Source: an uncultured Propionimicrobium sp. (GTDB lineage: Bacteria > Actinomycetota > Actinomycetes > Propionibacteriales > Propionibacteriaceae). From it: a stretch of DNA of 51,018 nucleotides. The stretch's first letter is position 1, and every line of letters begins with the position of its first letter. Position numbers and translations under genes: made by a program. The DNA is taken from positions 1 through 51,018 of the forward strand of contig CAMIGX010000012.1 of assembly GCA_946221385.1 (NCBI GenBank), given 5' to 3'. Below the pieces are notes generated by a model. The model saw only the letters and a list, made by a program, of their open reading frames with translations, was not told where the DNA came from and searched no databases. Positions 1-9,047 of the stretch are shown here, piece by piece.

Positions 1-154
1 CGGAGCCTTCGGGCTCTGACGTAGCGGCAGCGTTCCAAACGGCCCCGACCGGGCGCGGCCCTCTCGGCTCAGACCCCAACAACTACCCGCAGCCAGTCCT
101 GCGTGATCGCAGGGCTAGTGCCGAAATTGGGCCCAAAACGGCGTTCAGACAAAG

Positions 155-193
155 AAAAATGACCCCTCCGAACGAACGGAGCGGGTCATTTTT
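155..193 (-). terminator. Rho-independent terminator after ligA
   Basis: Positions 155-165 and 183-193 are perfect 11-base complements. An inner CTCCG/CGGAG stem (166-170 and 177-181) closes on a six-base loop, with one bulged base at 182. The stem ends in A5 on one side and T5 on the other, so it could stop transcription from either side. It lies 73 bases past the ligA stop. I see no supportable gene in 1-154: one frame is open but has no start codon or recognisable protein. Confidence 0.85.
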
Positions 194-265
194 GTGTTCG
201 CAGCCGTTTTCCTTCGGCCAGCGCGGGGTTTCGTGAAAAGATTGGAACAGTTTCGTGAAAACCCC

Positions 266-2446
266 TCAACCGATTGCGTCTGGGCCGCCGGCGAGCAACT
301 TTTCGAAGGTTTGCTCGTCGAGCATAGGTATCCCAAGTTGGGCGGCTTTATCTGCCTTGGAGCCGGCGTCAGTACCGACGACGACGTAGTCCGTCTTCTT
401 GCTCACTGAGCTGGCCGCTTTACCACCGTGCGCCATGATCGTTTCTTGCACCGAATCGCGAGTGTAATTCTGCAAGCCGCCGGTGACGACGATGCTAAGC
501 CCAGTCAGCGTCTGCGGCACTTGATCGGCCTCGGTGCTTTCGTCAGCCATGCGTACCCCAGCGCTCGCCCAGCGCTGCACGATCTGACGATGCCAGTCCT
601 CGTCGAACCAAGCTTTAATTGATTCTGCGATGGTCTCCCCCACGCCCTCGGTGGCCGTCAATTCTTCGATGGAGGCCCGCTCAATCGCGGCCAGGGAGGT
701 GAATTCGCTAGCTAGTGCACGAGCTGCCGTCGGGCCGACATGCCGGATCGATAGCGCTACCAGTACCCGCCACAACGGCTGATCCTTGGCCTGCTGAAGA
801 TTCGCTAGCAATTTCTCACCATTGCTGGACAGCACTTGGCCGTCGACGATCTTGTCAGCTGGGTCAGCCTTCTTGGCCTTGCGGGTGAAAAACGGATGCT
901 TTACCAGGTCGGCGGCCGTCAGCTCGAAAAGCTCGGCTTCATTGGTCAAGATGCCGTCCAACAGGGCCTGCGCGGCTTGGTAGCCGAGCGCTTCGATGTC
1001 CAGCGCACCGCGCCCAGCAAGCGCATACAGCCGCTCGACTAGCTGGGACGGACACGTCGCGCTGTTTGGGCAACGGATGTCCTTGTCAGACTCTTTTTCT
1101 GGGCGTAGTTCAGTGCCGCAGGAAGGACAATGCGTCGGCATCACGAACTCACGTTCGCTGCCGTCGCGTAATTCGACGACCGGGCCGAGCACCTCGGGAA
1201 TCACATCGCCGGCTTTACGTAATACGACGGTGTCGCCGATCAGCACGCCTTTACGTTTGACTTCATAGCCGTTATGTAACGTCGCCATCTCTACCGTCGA
1301 ACCGGCGACTCGCACCGGTTCCATCATCGCGAATGGAGTGACCCGTCCGGTGCGTCCGACGTTGACCAAGATGTCCAACAGCTTGGTATTGACCTGCTCG
1401 GGTGGATATTTGTACGCAATCGCCCAGCGTGGCGCCCTGCTGGTGTGGCCAAGCCGAGCTTGCTGACCGAAATCGTCCACTTTGATGACGATGCCATCGA
1501 TCTCATGTTCAACTTCGTGCCGGTGTTCGCCGTAGTAGTTGACGAATTCCAGCACATCTGCTGCCGCCGCGCAGATCTGATGACGAGTCGAGGTCGGCAA
1601 TCCCCAAGCCCGTAACTGGGCATAGGTTTCTGATTGCGTCGCCGGTTCATGACCGCCTTGATAGGCGCCGATGCCATGCACCAACATCCGCAGTGGCCGC
1701 CGCGCAGTCACTGAGGCGTCCTTTTGTCGAAGCGAACCGGCCGCCGCGTTGCGTGGATTAGCGAACGGCGCCTTGCCGCTTTCGACCAGCGCAGCGTTCA
1801 AGTCGCCGAACTCGCTGATCGGAAAATAAACCTCGCCGCGCACCTCGAGCAGTTCTGGAATGTCTTCGCCGCGGAGCCGATACGGGATGCCGGCAATGGT
1901 GCGGACATTTCCGGTGATGTCTTCACCGACGATGCCATCGCCCCGGGTCGCGCCGCTGGTCAGCACGCCGTCTCGATAGACCAAGTCGACGGCCAGCCCG
2001 TCAATTTTCAATTCACACAACCAGTGGGTCGGCTCGCCGAGCGCGGCGGAGGTCTTGGCCAGCCAGTCAGTCAATTCTTCGGCGCTGAACACATTGTCCA
2101 AGCTGTAGAGCCGCTGCAGGTGCGTCACTGGCGCGAAGGTCGAAGCCGCCAGCTGCGCTGCCCCAACTTTCTGGGTCGGGCTTTCGGGTGTTCGCAGCGC
2201 GGGCAATTCGTCCTCGAGCTGCTGCAATTGCCGCATCAGCTCGTCATAGGCAGCGTCTGAAATCGTCGGCGCGTCGAGCCGATAGTAGCGGTCTTGGGCG
2301 TCGCGGATCTGGTCTGCGAGCTCATCCCAGCGTCTTCTCTCCTCTGGGCTGGGCTCCCGCAATTCGACATCATCAGTCGTCGACTCGACGAATTCAGAGT
2401 CGACGAAATCTTCAGTATCTGAGCTAGCCCCTGACATGCCTTCCAT
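266..2446 (-). CDS. ligA: NAD+-dependent DNA ligase LigA
   Basis: Seals nicks in duplex DNA during replication and repair, using NAD+ as adenylate donor. The 726-residue length is slightly above the usual ~670-690 because of an acidic N-terminal tail. Seen in order: the Ia-type N-terminal region, the adenylation motif KIDG (K147 is the expected AMP-accepting lysine), the OB region, a four-cysteine zinc finger beginning CPSCG, helix-hairpin-helix repeats, and a C-terminal BRCT domain (about residues 645-720). The start could also be Met4. The NERD-domain gene ends 45 bases upstream on the same strand, so the two are probably co-transcribed, and a strong hairpin terminator follows. An essential housekeeping gene; identification is secure. 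Confidence 0.97.
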   Translation of the reverse strand: MEGMSGASSDTEDFVDSEFVESTTDDVELREPSPEERRRWDELADQIRDAQDRYYRLDAPTISDAAYDELMRQLQQLEDELPALRTPESPTQKVGAAQLAASTFAPVTHLQRLYSLDNVFSAEELTDWLAKTSAALGEPTHWLCELKIDGLAVDLVYRDGVLTSGATRGDGIVGEDITGNVRTIAGIPYRLRGEDIPELLEVRGEVYFPISEFGDLNAALVESGKAPFANPRNAAAGSLRQKDASVTARRPLRMLVHGIGAYQGGHEPATQSETYAQLRAWGLPTSTRHQICAAAADVLEFVNYYGEHRHEVEHEIDGIVIKVDDFGQQARLGHTSRAPRWAIAYKYPPEQVNTKLLDILVNVGRTGRVTPFAMMEPVRVAGSTVEMATLHNGYEVKRKGVLIGDTVVLRKAGDVIPEVLGPVVELRDGSEREFVMPTHCPSCGTELRPEKESDKDIRCPNSATCPSQLVERLYALAGRGALDIEALGYQAAQALLDGILTNEAELFELTAADLVKHPFFTRKAKKADPADKIVDGQVLSSNGEKLLANLQQAKDQPLWRVLVALSIRHVGPTAARALASEFTSLAAIERASIEELTATEGVGETIAESIKAWFDEDWHRQIVQRWASAGVRMADESTEADQVPQTLTGLSIVVTGGLQNYTRDSVQETIMAHGGKAASSVSKKTDYVVVGTDAGSKADKAAQLGIPMLDEQTFEKLLAGGPDAIG

Positions 2447-2491
2447 AGTGGCAGCCGCAGCGAACTGTGACGAGATTCGTCAGGGCATGTT

Positions 2492-3301
2492 TCACACGCC
2501 AGGCCGCCAGCTGTGCGATTGGCGAGCAGCTTCAAAAGCATCACGGATCTGCCAGGCACCCAAGTCTTCGGGACGATTCAGCAACCATTCAGCGACCGAA
2601 GCATGTTCGAGAACTTCGACGGCGTAGGGCTGCTCATCGACGGTCAGTTTGCGGTCATTGATGGGGACGATGACCCCCATGACCTCTAGATCGAAGGTCG
2701 TTGAGCGGGTCAAGCTCTCCGAGCCGCGACCGGCTTCGTCACGAATTTGCGGCACATAGGGTGCGTCCTTGCCGTCAACTAAGAAGTTGTCGCCCGCGAC
2801 ATAGAGCCGCGATCCGGGATGATGTTTGGCGTTGAGCAGATAAACCCCGCCAGGGCCGATGACCCAGTGCTCCAGCTCGGCGCGCTGACCACTGGAGTGC
2901 ACCGATTGTAGAAATCCCCAGCGCGGGTCGAGCTGCGTCAATCGGATCAATTCAGCGGCTAGCGCTTCATCTGGGTTGAGCAGCGCGCGACGCGCCCGGC
3001 CATCGAACCCATCGACCAGGCGATCCAACATCGCCCGCATCGGCGCACCCCGACGAGCTCGTTCCAGATTGCGCAGCTTCTCGGCACTCAAAGTCGGCGG
3101 GCTAGCCAGGGTGCGGTTCGGACGTTCCAACAAGGCTCGACGCGGCGCGGCGTGCAGGTGACTGACGGGCGCTTCAGCATCTTCGCGCAGCGCGCGACGC
3201 GGTCGGTACGGCTGGGCAAGCTCCTCGCCTGCCGTCTCAAGCACGCGCGCAGCTTTCGAAGCGTCCGATGTCTCAGCAATGAATTGCCTATTGGCGCTCA
3301 C
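2492..3301 (-). CDS. NERD (nuclease-related) domain protein
   Basis: A 269-residue soluble protein with no signal peptide or membrane segment. Residues 1-110 are basic and low in recognisable structure. About residues 135-175 match the NERD pattern: a charged GQRAELEHWVI segment, then GPGGVYLLNAKHHPG, then a strand with a predicted metal-binding acid/lysine. NERD domains are distantly related to restriction-endonuclease-fold nucleases; activity here is inferred only. The start is GTG, preceded by a G-rich run that can serve as ribosome binding site. It sits 45 bases upstream of ligA on the same strand, which hints at a DNA-repair role, but such pairing is not proof. Confidence 0.75.
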   Translation of the reverse strand: MSANRQFIAETSDASKAARVLETAGEELAQPYRPRRALREDAEAPVSHLHAAPRRALLERPNRTLASPPTLSAEKLRNLERARRGAPMRAMLDRLVDGFDGRARRALLNPDEALAAELIRLTQLDPRWGFLQSVHSSGQRAELEHWVIGPGGVYLLNAKHHPGSRLYVAGDNFLVDGKDAPYVPQIRDEAGRGSESLTRSTTFDLEVMGVIVPINDRKLTVDEQPYAVEVLEHASVAEWLLNRPEDLGAWQIRDAFEAARQSHSWRPGV

Positions 3302-3383
3302 GCTGACCCACCCCCCGGTCTAGTCGTCGCCTTTGCACGCCAAGTCTAACGGCTTGGGCACCCGATTAGCGGCAGCACATGAG

Positions 3384-3992
3384 CTAGTCGAAGATCGGAT
3401 CGCGATCTCGTGAGCGCTTTAGCTCAAAGAAACCATCAGTGGCAGTGACGGCCGCGACGCCGTCGAAGAGTCGGCCGGCGTCTTCACCCTTAGGTGCGGG
3501 GCTGATCACCGGACCGAACAGTGCCTTGCCGTTGATGTGAATGACTGGGGTCCCGACGTCAGAACCGACCGGATCCATGCCTTCGTGATGCGACTTGCGC
3601 ACCGCAGCATCCCATTCGTCGGTCTGGGCGCGCTCAGCGATGAACTCGTCGAAGCCACATTCAGCCAACGCGGCGCGCACGACTTGCGGGTCACCCTTGG
3701 TCTGGCCCTGCGGGTGATAGCGAGTGCCGAGCGCGGTGTAGAACGCGCGCAGCCCATCAGCGCCATATTGCTGTTCGACGCCCATCGCGGCGCGCACGCC
3801 GATCCAGCCGTCGCGTTGGATACGTTGGCCATATTCATCGTCGCGATCTTCGTTCAGCACCGCGAGACTCATGACGTGGAAGACGGTGTGCACGTCACGG
3901 ACCTGCTCGACTTCCAACATCCAGCGCGACGCCATCCAAGCCCACGGACACAGTGGGTCAAACCAAAAATCGACTGTCAATTTTTCACTCAT
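3384..3992 (-). CDS. DsbA-family oxidoreductase, Rv2466c (mycothiol-dependent nitroreductase)-like
   Basis: A 202-residue thioredoxin-fold protein with the N-terminal motif DFWFDPLCPWAW, then HVMSLAVLNEDRDD, and a cis-proline region GTPVIHINGKALFGPV. These are hallmarks of the actinobacterial Rv2466c group, which reduces nitro compounds with mycothiol. The motif here is CPWA, not CPWC, so the second (resolving) cysteine is absent; a monothiol mechanism with mycothiol is possible. I start at Met 3992 because family proteins begin a few residues before the DFWFDP strand. The frame stays open 27 codons further upstream (to 4073) without a better ribosome binding site. Divergent from pepN. Confidence 0.82.
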   Translation of the reverse strand: MSEKLTVDFWFDPLCPWAWMASRWMLEVEQVRDVHTVFHVMSLAVLNEDRDDEYGQRIQRDGWIGVRAAMGVEQQYGADGLRAFYTALGTRYHPQGQTKGDPQVVRAALAECGFDEFIAERAQTDEWDAAVRKSHHEGMDPVGSDVGTPVIHINGKALFGPVISPAPKGEDAGRLFDGVAAVTATDGFFELKRSRDRDPIFD

Positions 3993-4163
3993 GGTTCTAG
4001 CTAAGCAGTCAGCACTGACGCTTTTTCCAAAACCACTTTTGTGTTCGTCCGCTCCCTTGCAGCAGGCCAGCATTTTTGTCAGTGGTCAGCCCTATGGCGG
4101 TTCGCGCAACTCGACCGACGGCCTAGGGCGGCAACCGACATGCGTCAGTTCCGAGCCGTCAGG

Positions 4164-4169
4164 TAGGCT
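4164..4169 (+). promoter_or_regulatory. Candidate pepN -10 box (TAGGCT)
   Basis: TAGGCT lies about 118 bases before the pepN start, inside the 295-base divergent gap (3993-4287). The same hexamer precedes orn and the 37,545 gene here. No good -35 is visible. The rest of the gap shows no convincing gene. Confidence 0.35.
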
Positions 4170-4287
4170 TGCGTGGTTGAGATCCAACGGCCGAGTGGCC
4201 TTGGACTGACGAGCGGGGATACCCGGCCGACAAGCCGCTACGCGCCAGATGGGCGAGCTAGCCGCGGCCGTGGAGGAAGGAAACTGC

Positions 4288-6882
4288 ATGAATCCCGACA
4301 ACATCACTCGTGCTGAGGCATTGGGCCGCTCCGAGTCGATTTCGACGCAGTCTTATCGGGTCCTGGTCGACCTGACTGGCCAAGCTGCCGACGGCGCCGC
4401 ACTGGCCAACTCTGACCAGAATTTCATCTCCACCTCGACCGCGCGTTTCCACAGCAACACCGAGACTGATACCTGGATTGATGTCATCGCTGACGAGGTC
4501 ATTTCGGCTGTCCTGGACGGCGAACCGCTGGACCCTCACAGCTACGCTGACGGCCGACTGCCGCTGCACGTCACCGAGGGCGATCACGAGCTGAGCGTCA
4601 CCGCGCGGATGCGTTACTCGCGCACCGGCGAAGGTCTGCACCGTTTCGTCGATCCCGCTGACGACAAGATTTACCTGTATTCACAGTTCGAGACTGCTGA
4701 TGCCCGTCGCATGTATGCCTGCTTCGAGCAGCCGAATTTGAAGGCTCATTTCGAGTTGACGGTGTTGGCTCCCGAACACTGGAAGGTCTTCTCCAACTCC
4801 CCCACCCCAGCCGCTCAGCCTTTCGGCGGCGGGATGGCCCGTTGGGATTTTGCCCCGACTCAGCCGATCTCGACCTACATCACTGCCCTGGTCGCCGGCG
4901 ACTTCTTCGTCGATGATGGCGTCATTGAATCCCGTAAGGGCACGTTGCCTGCCGGGGTCGCTTGTCGTCAATCGATGGCCGAACACTTCGATCCCGAACG
5001 CATCCGGCAGACCGCTCAGCGTGGCTTCGAGGTCTACGAGGAAGCCTTCGGCCACGAATATCCATTCGACAAGTACGACCAGATTTTCGTCCCCGAATTC
5101 AACGCCGGCGCGATGGAAAACGCGGGCTGCGTCACCTTCCGTGACAGCTATGTGTTCCGTTCGCAGACCACCGAGGACGTCTATGACGCCCGTGACAACA
5201 CGATCTTGCACGAACTGGCACACATGTGGTTCGGCGACTTGGTCACCATGAAGTGGTGGGATGACCTGTGGCTCAACGAGAGCTTCGCTGAATGGTCGGC
5301 CTACTTCTGCCAGAGCCGGATCGCTGAGACCTATGGCGGACGCAATGCCTGGACGACCTTCGCTTCGTCGCGTAAGGCCTGGGCCTACAACGCCGATCAG
5401 CTGCCCACGACGCACCCGATCGCGGCCGACATGATCGACTTGGAGACCGTAGATCAAAGCTTCGACGGCATCACCTATGCCAAGGGTGCCAGCGTCTTGA
5501 AGCAGTTGGTTGCCTATGTCGGCGAAGAGAACTTCCTGCGTGGCGTCGATGATCACCTGACTCGGCACGCGTGGGCAAATGCCGAATTTGCGGATCTCTT
5601 GGATGCCCTGCAGCGCGCCAGCGGCCGTGATCTGTCTGAGTTCTCTGGCCAGTGGTTGGAGACGACTGGCGTCAACACCGTGCGATCTGAGATCGACGTC
5701 GACGATGCTGGCGTCATCACTCGTTTTGAGATCGTGCAGTCCGGCGAGCCCCTGCGCACCCATCTGCTGGCCATTGGCCTATACGACTTCAACGAACAAG
5801 GCCAGTTGGTCTGCGTCGAGTCGTTGCCAGTTGACGTGCACGGCGAACGCACCCCGATCGCGGTCTTGACCGGACGTCAGCGTCCCGCGCTGATCCTGCT
5901 CAATGATCGCGACCTCGACTTCGTCAAGGTGCGGCTGGACGAGCAGTCCAAGCAGGTCGCCGGACAGCACTTGGCTGATATGCCTGATCCGTTGGCTCGC
6001 GCCATGGTCTGGTCTACGGCTAACGACTGCTTGCGTGACGCGGAGCTGCCCAGCCGCGAATTCCTCGAGCTGATCTTGAGCGGCTTGCGGAATGAGGATT
6101 ACATCTCGACGCTGCGCCACCAGCTGATGCAGGCGCAGCATGCTGCCACAGCCTTCACTAGCCAGGAGCATCGGGCGGCCCGTCGGGCTCAGCTGGTGGG
6201 CGGCTTGACCGAACACTTGATGGCCGCCGAGCCGGGCAGCGACCGGCAGTTGGCACTGGCAAACGCGCTGATTGCCGCGATCGATTCGCCGGCTGGCGCC
6301 GAGCTATTGAAGGGCTGGCTGGCTGGCGAGGAGATTCCTGAGGGCCTGCCGATTGACGCTGACCGCCGCTGGGCAATCATCACCGCCCTGGCGCGGCTTG
6401 GCGCAGTGCAGACCTCCGACATTGACGCCGAAGCTGAGCGCGACCAGACGATCACTGGCCAGCAGGCTGCCCTGGGCGCCCGCGCAGCGCTAGCTAATGA
6501 GGCCGCGAAGGCCGAGGCGTGGCGACTGGCTACCGAAGATCCTGATCTGCCAAATCACAGCTATGGCGCGATTGCCAGCAACTTCTGGCTGTGGAGCCAG
6601 CGCGAGCTGACCGCTGATTATCGTCCCCGCTTCCTTGAGATGGTCGAGCAGATGGCAGCCAGTGAGGGCGTTTGGGCTAAGCGCGGCCACGCGGTGCGCC
6701 AGCTGGCTTTGCTGTGGTTGTGGCCCAATACCGTCGTCGATCAGGCCTATCTGGACGAAGTGACGGCTTGGAACCAGGCACATCCCAATGTGCCAGCGCA
6801 GATCACCAAGAATCTGTTGGATTGGGTCGACACCTCAGCTCGTGCGCTACGGGCGCAGGCTCTGGACGCACAGCAAGGCTGA
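4288..6882 (+). CDS. pepN: Aminopeptidase N (M1 family zinc metallopeptidase)
   Basis: Cytoplasmic enzyme that removes N-terminal residues from peptides. The 864-residue length fits actinobacterial PepN. The exopeptidase motif GAMEN is at residues 274-278. The zinc site is HELAH (308-312) plus E331 in NESFAEW. The ERAP1-like C-terminal helical domain (about 540-855) is present. The start at 4288 is chosen because GGAGGAAGG lies 8-16 bases upstream and the protein begins in register with family members; the frame is open 13 codons further up. pyrC follows after nine bases, so the two are probably in one transcript although unrelated in function. Confidence 0.95.
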   Translation: MNPDNITRAEALGRSESISTQSYRVLVDLTGQAADGAALANSDQNFISTSTARFHSNTETDTWIDVIADEVISAVLDGEPLDPHSYADGRLPLHVTEGDHELSVTARMRYSRTGEGLHRFVDPADDKIYLYSQFETADARRMYACFEQPNLKAHFELTVLAPEHWKVFSNSPTPAAQPFGGGMARWDFAPTQPISTYITALVAGDFFVDDGVIESRKGTLPAGVACRQSMAEHFDPERIRQTAQRGFEVYEEAFGHEYPFDKYDQIFVPEFNAGAMENAGCVTFRDSYVFRSQTTEDVYDARDNTILHELAHMWFGDLVTMKWWDDLWLNESFAEWSAYFCQSRIAETYGGRNAWTTFASSRKAWAYNADQLPTTHPIAADMIDLETVDQSFDGITYAKGASVLKQLVAYVGEENFLRGVDDHLTRHAWANAEFADLLDALQRASGRDLSEFSGQWLETTGVNTVRSEIDVDDAGVITRFEIVQSGEPLRTHLLAIGLYDFNEQGQLVCVESLPVDVHGERTPIAVLTGRQRPALILLNDRDLDFVKVRLDEQSKQVAGQHLADMPDPLARAMVWSTANDCLRDAELPSREFLELILSGLRNEDYISTLRHQLMQAQHAATAFTSQEHRAARRAQLVGGLTEHLMAAEPGSDRQLALANALIAAIDSPAGAELLKGWLAGEEIPEGLPIDADRRWAIITALARLGAVQTSDIDAEAERDQTITGQQAALGARAALANEAAKAEAWRLATEDPDLPNHSYGAIASNFWLWSQRELTADYRPRFLEMVEQMAASEGVWAKRGHAVRQLALLWLWPNTVVDQAYLDEVTAWNQAHPNVPAQITKNLLDWVDTSARALRAQALDAQQG

Positions 6883-6891
6883 GTCTGGATC

Positions 6892-8151
6892 ATGACTGAT
6901 CTGTGGATCGCCGGCGCCCGCCATTTTGACGGTAGCGTCGGCGATCTGTTCATTTCTGGCGGCGTCTTCGTCGACCATTGCCCGAGCGGCGCACAAAAAA
7001 TTGACGCGGACGGTCTGGTCGCGCTACCCGGTTTCGTCGATCTACACACCCATTTGCGCGAACCAGCGCCCGACCCCGCCGAGACGATCCGCAGCGGCAC
7101 AGCTGCGGCCGCCGCCGGCGGCTACACCGCAGTCTTAGCGATGGCCAATACTGAGCCGGTCACCGACTGTGTTGAAGTCGTCGAACAGGTGCAATCGCTG
7201 GCGGTCGAGGCAGCCACCGAAGTAATTGCTGGCGCGGCCATCACTAAGGGCCTGGAAGGCAAAGAACTCACCGACATTGCAGCGCTGGCTGCTGCCGGCG
7301 TCCGACTGATCAGTGACGACGGCAAGTGCGTCATGAACGCCCAGCTCATGCGGCAAGCGATGGAGCTAGCTGCTGAACACGACCTGATCGTCGCCCAACA
7401 CAGCCAAGATCATGAGCTCGCGCCAGCCGAGGCGTGCGCTGACGAACGTTCGATCGCCGCTGAACTGGGGGTGCGCGGCTGGCCATGGACCGCAGAGTCG
7501 GCAATCATCGCCCGCGACGCGCAGCTGGCTGAATTGACCGGCGCACATTTGCACGTCTGCCACGTCTCCACCGCTGAGTCGCTCGAAGTGGTGCGCTGGG
7601 CGAAAGCCCGCGGGATCAATATCACCGCGGAAGCGACCCCACATCATTTGCTGTTGACTAGCGACAGATTGCGCGGCTTAGACACCAGCTTCAAGGTCAA
7701 TCCTCCGCTGCGTAGTCACGAGGATGTCCAAGCCCTGCGTCAGGCAGTCGCTGACGGCACCGTCGACGTCATCGGCACCGACCACGCACCGCACCGCCTG
7801 GTCGATAAGCAACAGCCCTTCCCACAGGCAAAACCAGGGATGATCGCTCTCGAACAGGCGCTAGCTGTGGTCTTGGAGACGCTGCTCAATCCAGGCTTGA
7901 TCGACTGGCCACGAGTCGCCCAAATCATGAGCATTGGTCCTGCCCGACTCGCGCGCGTGCCTGACCAGGGCGGCAAGCTAGCCCCGGGTGAACGGGCGAA
8001 TTTGACCCTCGTCGATCCGGCTCGTCGGGTCGTGGTGGATCGGGAAAAATCGAAATCCTTGGGCCGCAACAACCCATACCACGGCATCGAATTGCCTGAT
8101 CCGGTGCAATTGACGATCCGCGCTGGTGAAATCACTTTCAACCACGCCTGA
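6892..8151 (+). CDS. pyrC: Dihydroorotase (class I)
   Basis: Third step of pyrimidine synthesis: cyclises N-carbamoyl-aspartate to dihydroorotate. The 419-residue amidohydrolase has the metal motif DLHTHLREP (H52, H54), the class I segment LISDDGK with its metal-binding aspartate, further histidines in AQHSQDHE and HVCHVST, and the catalytic-loop motif GTDHAPH. It begins nine bases after the pepN stop. No other pyr gene is in the window, so the pathway is split across the genome or lies beyond the window. Start ATG is followed directly by a typical first strand; the ribosome binding site is weak, consistent with translational coupling to pepN. Confidence 0.94.
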   Translation: MTDLWIAGARHFDGSVGDLFISGGVFVDHCPSGAQKIDADGLVALPGFVDLHTHLREPAPDPAETIRSGTAAAAAGGYTAVLAMANTEPVTDCVEVVEQVQSLAVEAATEVIAGAAITKGLEGKELTDIAALAAAGVRLISDDGKCVMNAQLMRQAMELAAEHDLIVAQHSQDHELAPAEACADERSIAAELGVRGWPWTAESAIIARDAQLAELTGAHLHVCHVSTAESLEVVRWAKARGINITAEATPHHLLLTSDRLRGLDTSFKVNPPLRSHEDVQALRQAVADGTVDVIGTDHAPHRLVDKQQPFPQAKPGMIALEQALAVVLETLLNPGLIDWPRVAQIMSIGPARLARVPDQGGKLAPGERANLTLVDPARRVVVDREKSKSLGRNNPYHGIELPDPVQLTIRAGEITFNHA

Positions 8152-8170
8152 TCGCTCCTCAGATCTGATC

Positions 8171-8232
8171 AACTGGGTATAGGCCGTGGAACTCGAATTT
8201 GCCCGGATGGTTCTAAGCCCGCATACCCAATT
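8171..8232. repeat. Inverted repeat before the first T7SS-like module
   Basis: AACTGGGTAT (8171-8180) and ATACCCAATT (8223-8232) are complementary at nine of ten positions, 42 bases apart, in the 174-base gap between pyrC and the 8326 gene. They could be operator half-sites or a long hairpin; there is no T-run for a terminator. Confidence 0.3.
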
Positions 8233-8294
8233 TCTTAAACGAAGTCGCCGCGCAGCTATTAAGTTGGCCCCAGTGGCCCCCATGACCGCAAGAA

Positions 8295-8300
8295 TAGGGT
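8295..8300 (+). promoter_or_regulatory. Candidate -10 box (TAGGGT) for the 8326 operon
   Basis: TAGGGT matches the TAnnnT form seen before other genes here. It leaves a short leader that contains the AAGGGAG ribosome binding site of the 8326 gene. No clear -35 is visible. Confidence 0.4.
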
Positions 8301-8325
8301 CAGATCACCCCAAGGGAGACTTCAG

Positions 8326-9027
8326 ATGGACGAACTGTCGCAGGCTATGAATCTGCTCGAGCAGGCGATCGCCGACATGCGAAATATGCCCACTTTCCAG
8401 CCCCAGACCGATTTCACTGAAACCGACGAGGACCATACCGTCGAGGTCACCGTCGACGCCGAAGGTAAAATCGCCAACATCCGGGTGTTCAACGGTTGGG
8501 AGGACCGCATCGAGGCTTCGATGCTGGCCGACCGCATCAATATCACCCTCGGCCGGGCCAATCTGCGCAAGATGGGCGTCGATCCCGATTTCGAAGGACC
8601 GGACGGCACTGAGGCTCCCGAACTGATCGACCTCAATCAGACCCCGCCACAAGCCGAAGTCACTGCGGAGGATCGTAAAGCCGCTCAGGAGATGTCCGAG
8701 CAGAGCTATGCCGAATTCCTGCAGCGGGTCGAAAACACCAAACGCAATCGCGCCGAGGTCATGGAAGACATCCAGCGCAAGTTCGATGAGCTGGATGCTG
8801 TCTTGGCTGGTGCCGCAACTCCGAGCGAAGATCAGCGCTATTTCAGCGACAATCAAATGGTTTCAATCGAAAGCGACGGCGTCTCGATGGGCAATGTCGA
8901 GATCAAAGACAGCTGGTTGCATTCCCCGCGCTCGGGTTTGACGGTAACCCAATGCCTCAATGAAGCGCTCCAGCAAGTCCCGCAGAGCGGCGTAAATCCC
9001 AGCGATTTCATGAACATTTTCAAGTGA
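8326..9027 (+). CDS. YbaB/EbfC-like protein of a type VII secretion-like module
   Basis: A 233-residue acidic soluble protein. Its N-terminal ~85 residues follow the YbaB pattern: an amphipathic helix, then strands in TVEVTVDAEGKIANIRVFNGW, then a helix of the ADRINITLGRAN type. A coiled segment follows (about 105-165), then a C-terminal region I do not recognise. YbaB-like proteins are common partners of WXG100/EspC genes in actinobacteria, where a chaperone role is assumed rather than proven. A good AAGGGAG ribosome binding site precedes the ATG. First gene of three, with 20- and 15-base gaps after it. A second, much shorter YbaB-like gene opens the toxin operon at 37,545. Confidence 0.7.
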   Translation: MDELSQAMNLLEQAIADMRNMPTFQPQTDFTETDEDHTVEVTVDAEGKIANIRVFNGWEDRIEASMLADRINITLGRANLRKMGVDPDFEGPDGTEAPELIDLNQTPPQAEVTAEDRKAAQEMSEQSYAEFLQRVENTKRNRAEVMEDIQRKFDELDAVLAGAATPSEDQRYFSDNQMVSIESDGVSMGNVEIKDSWLHSPRSGLTVTQCLNEALQQVPQSGVNPSDFMNIFK

Positions 9028-9047
9028 CCAGCTAGCCAGGAGGAGAG

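Noticed and set aside
1..154. Open frame without a start at the left edge, and a short GAGCC/GGCTC hairpin
   Set aside because: Composition is not clearly coding, the frame runs through a strong terminator, and no protein family is recognisable.
4681..5763. 360-codon open frame opposite pepN
   Set aside because: Lies wholly inside pepN, which has intact zinc and GAMEN motifs; no independent support.
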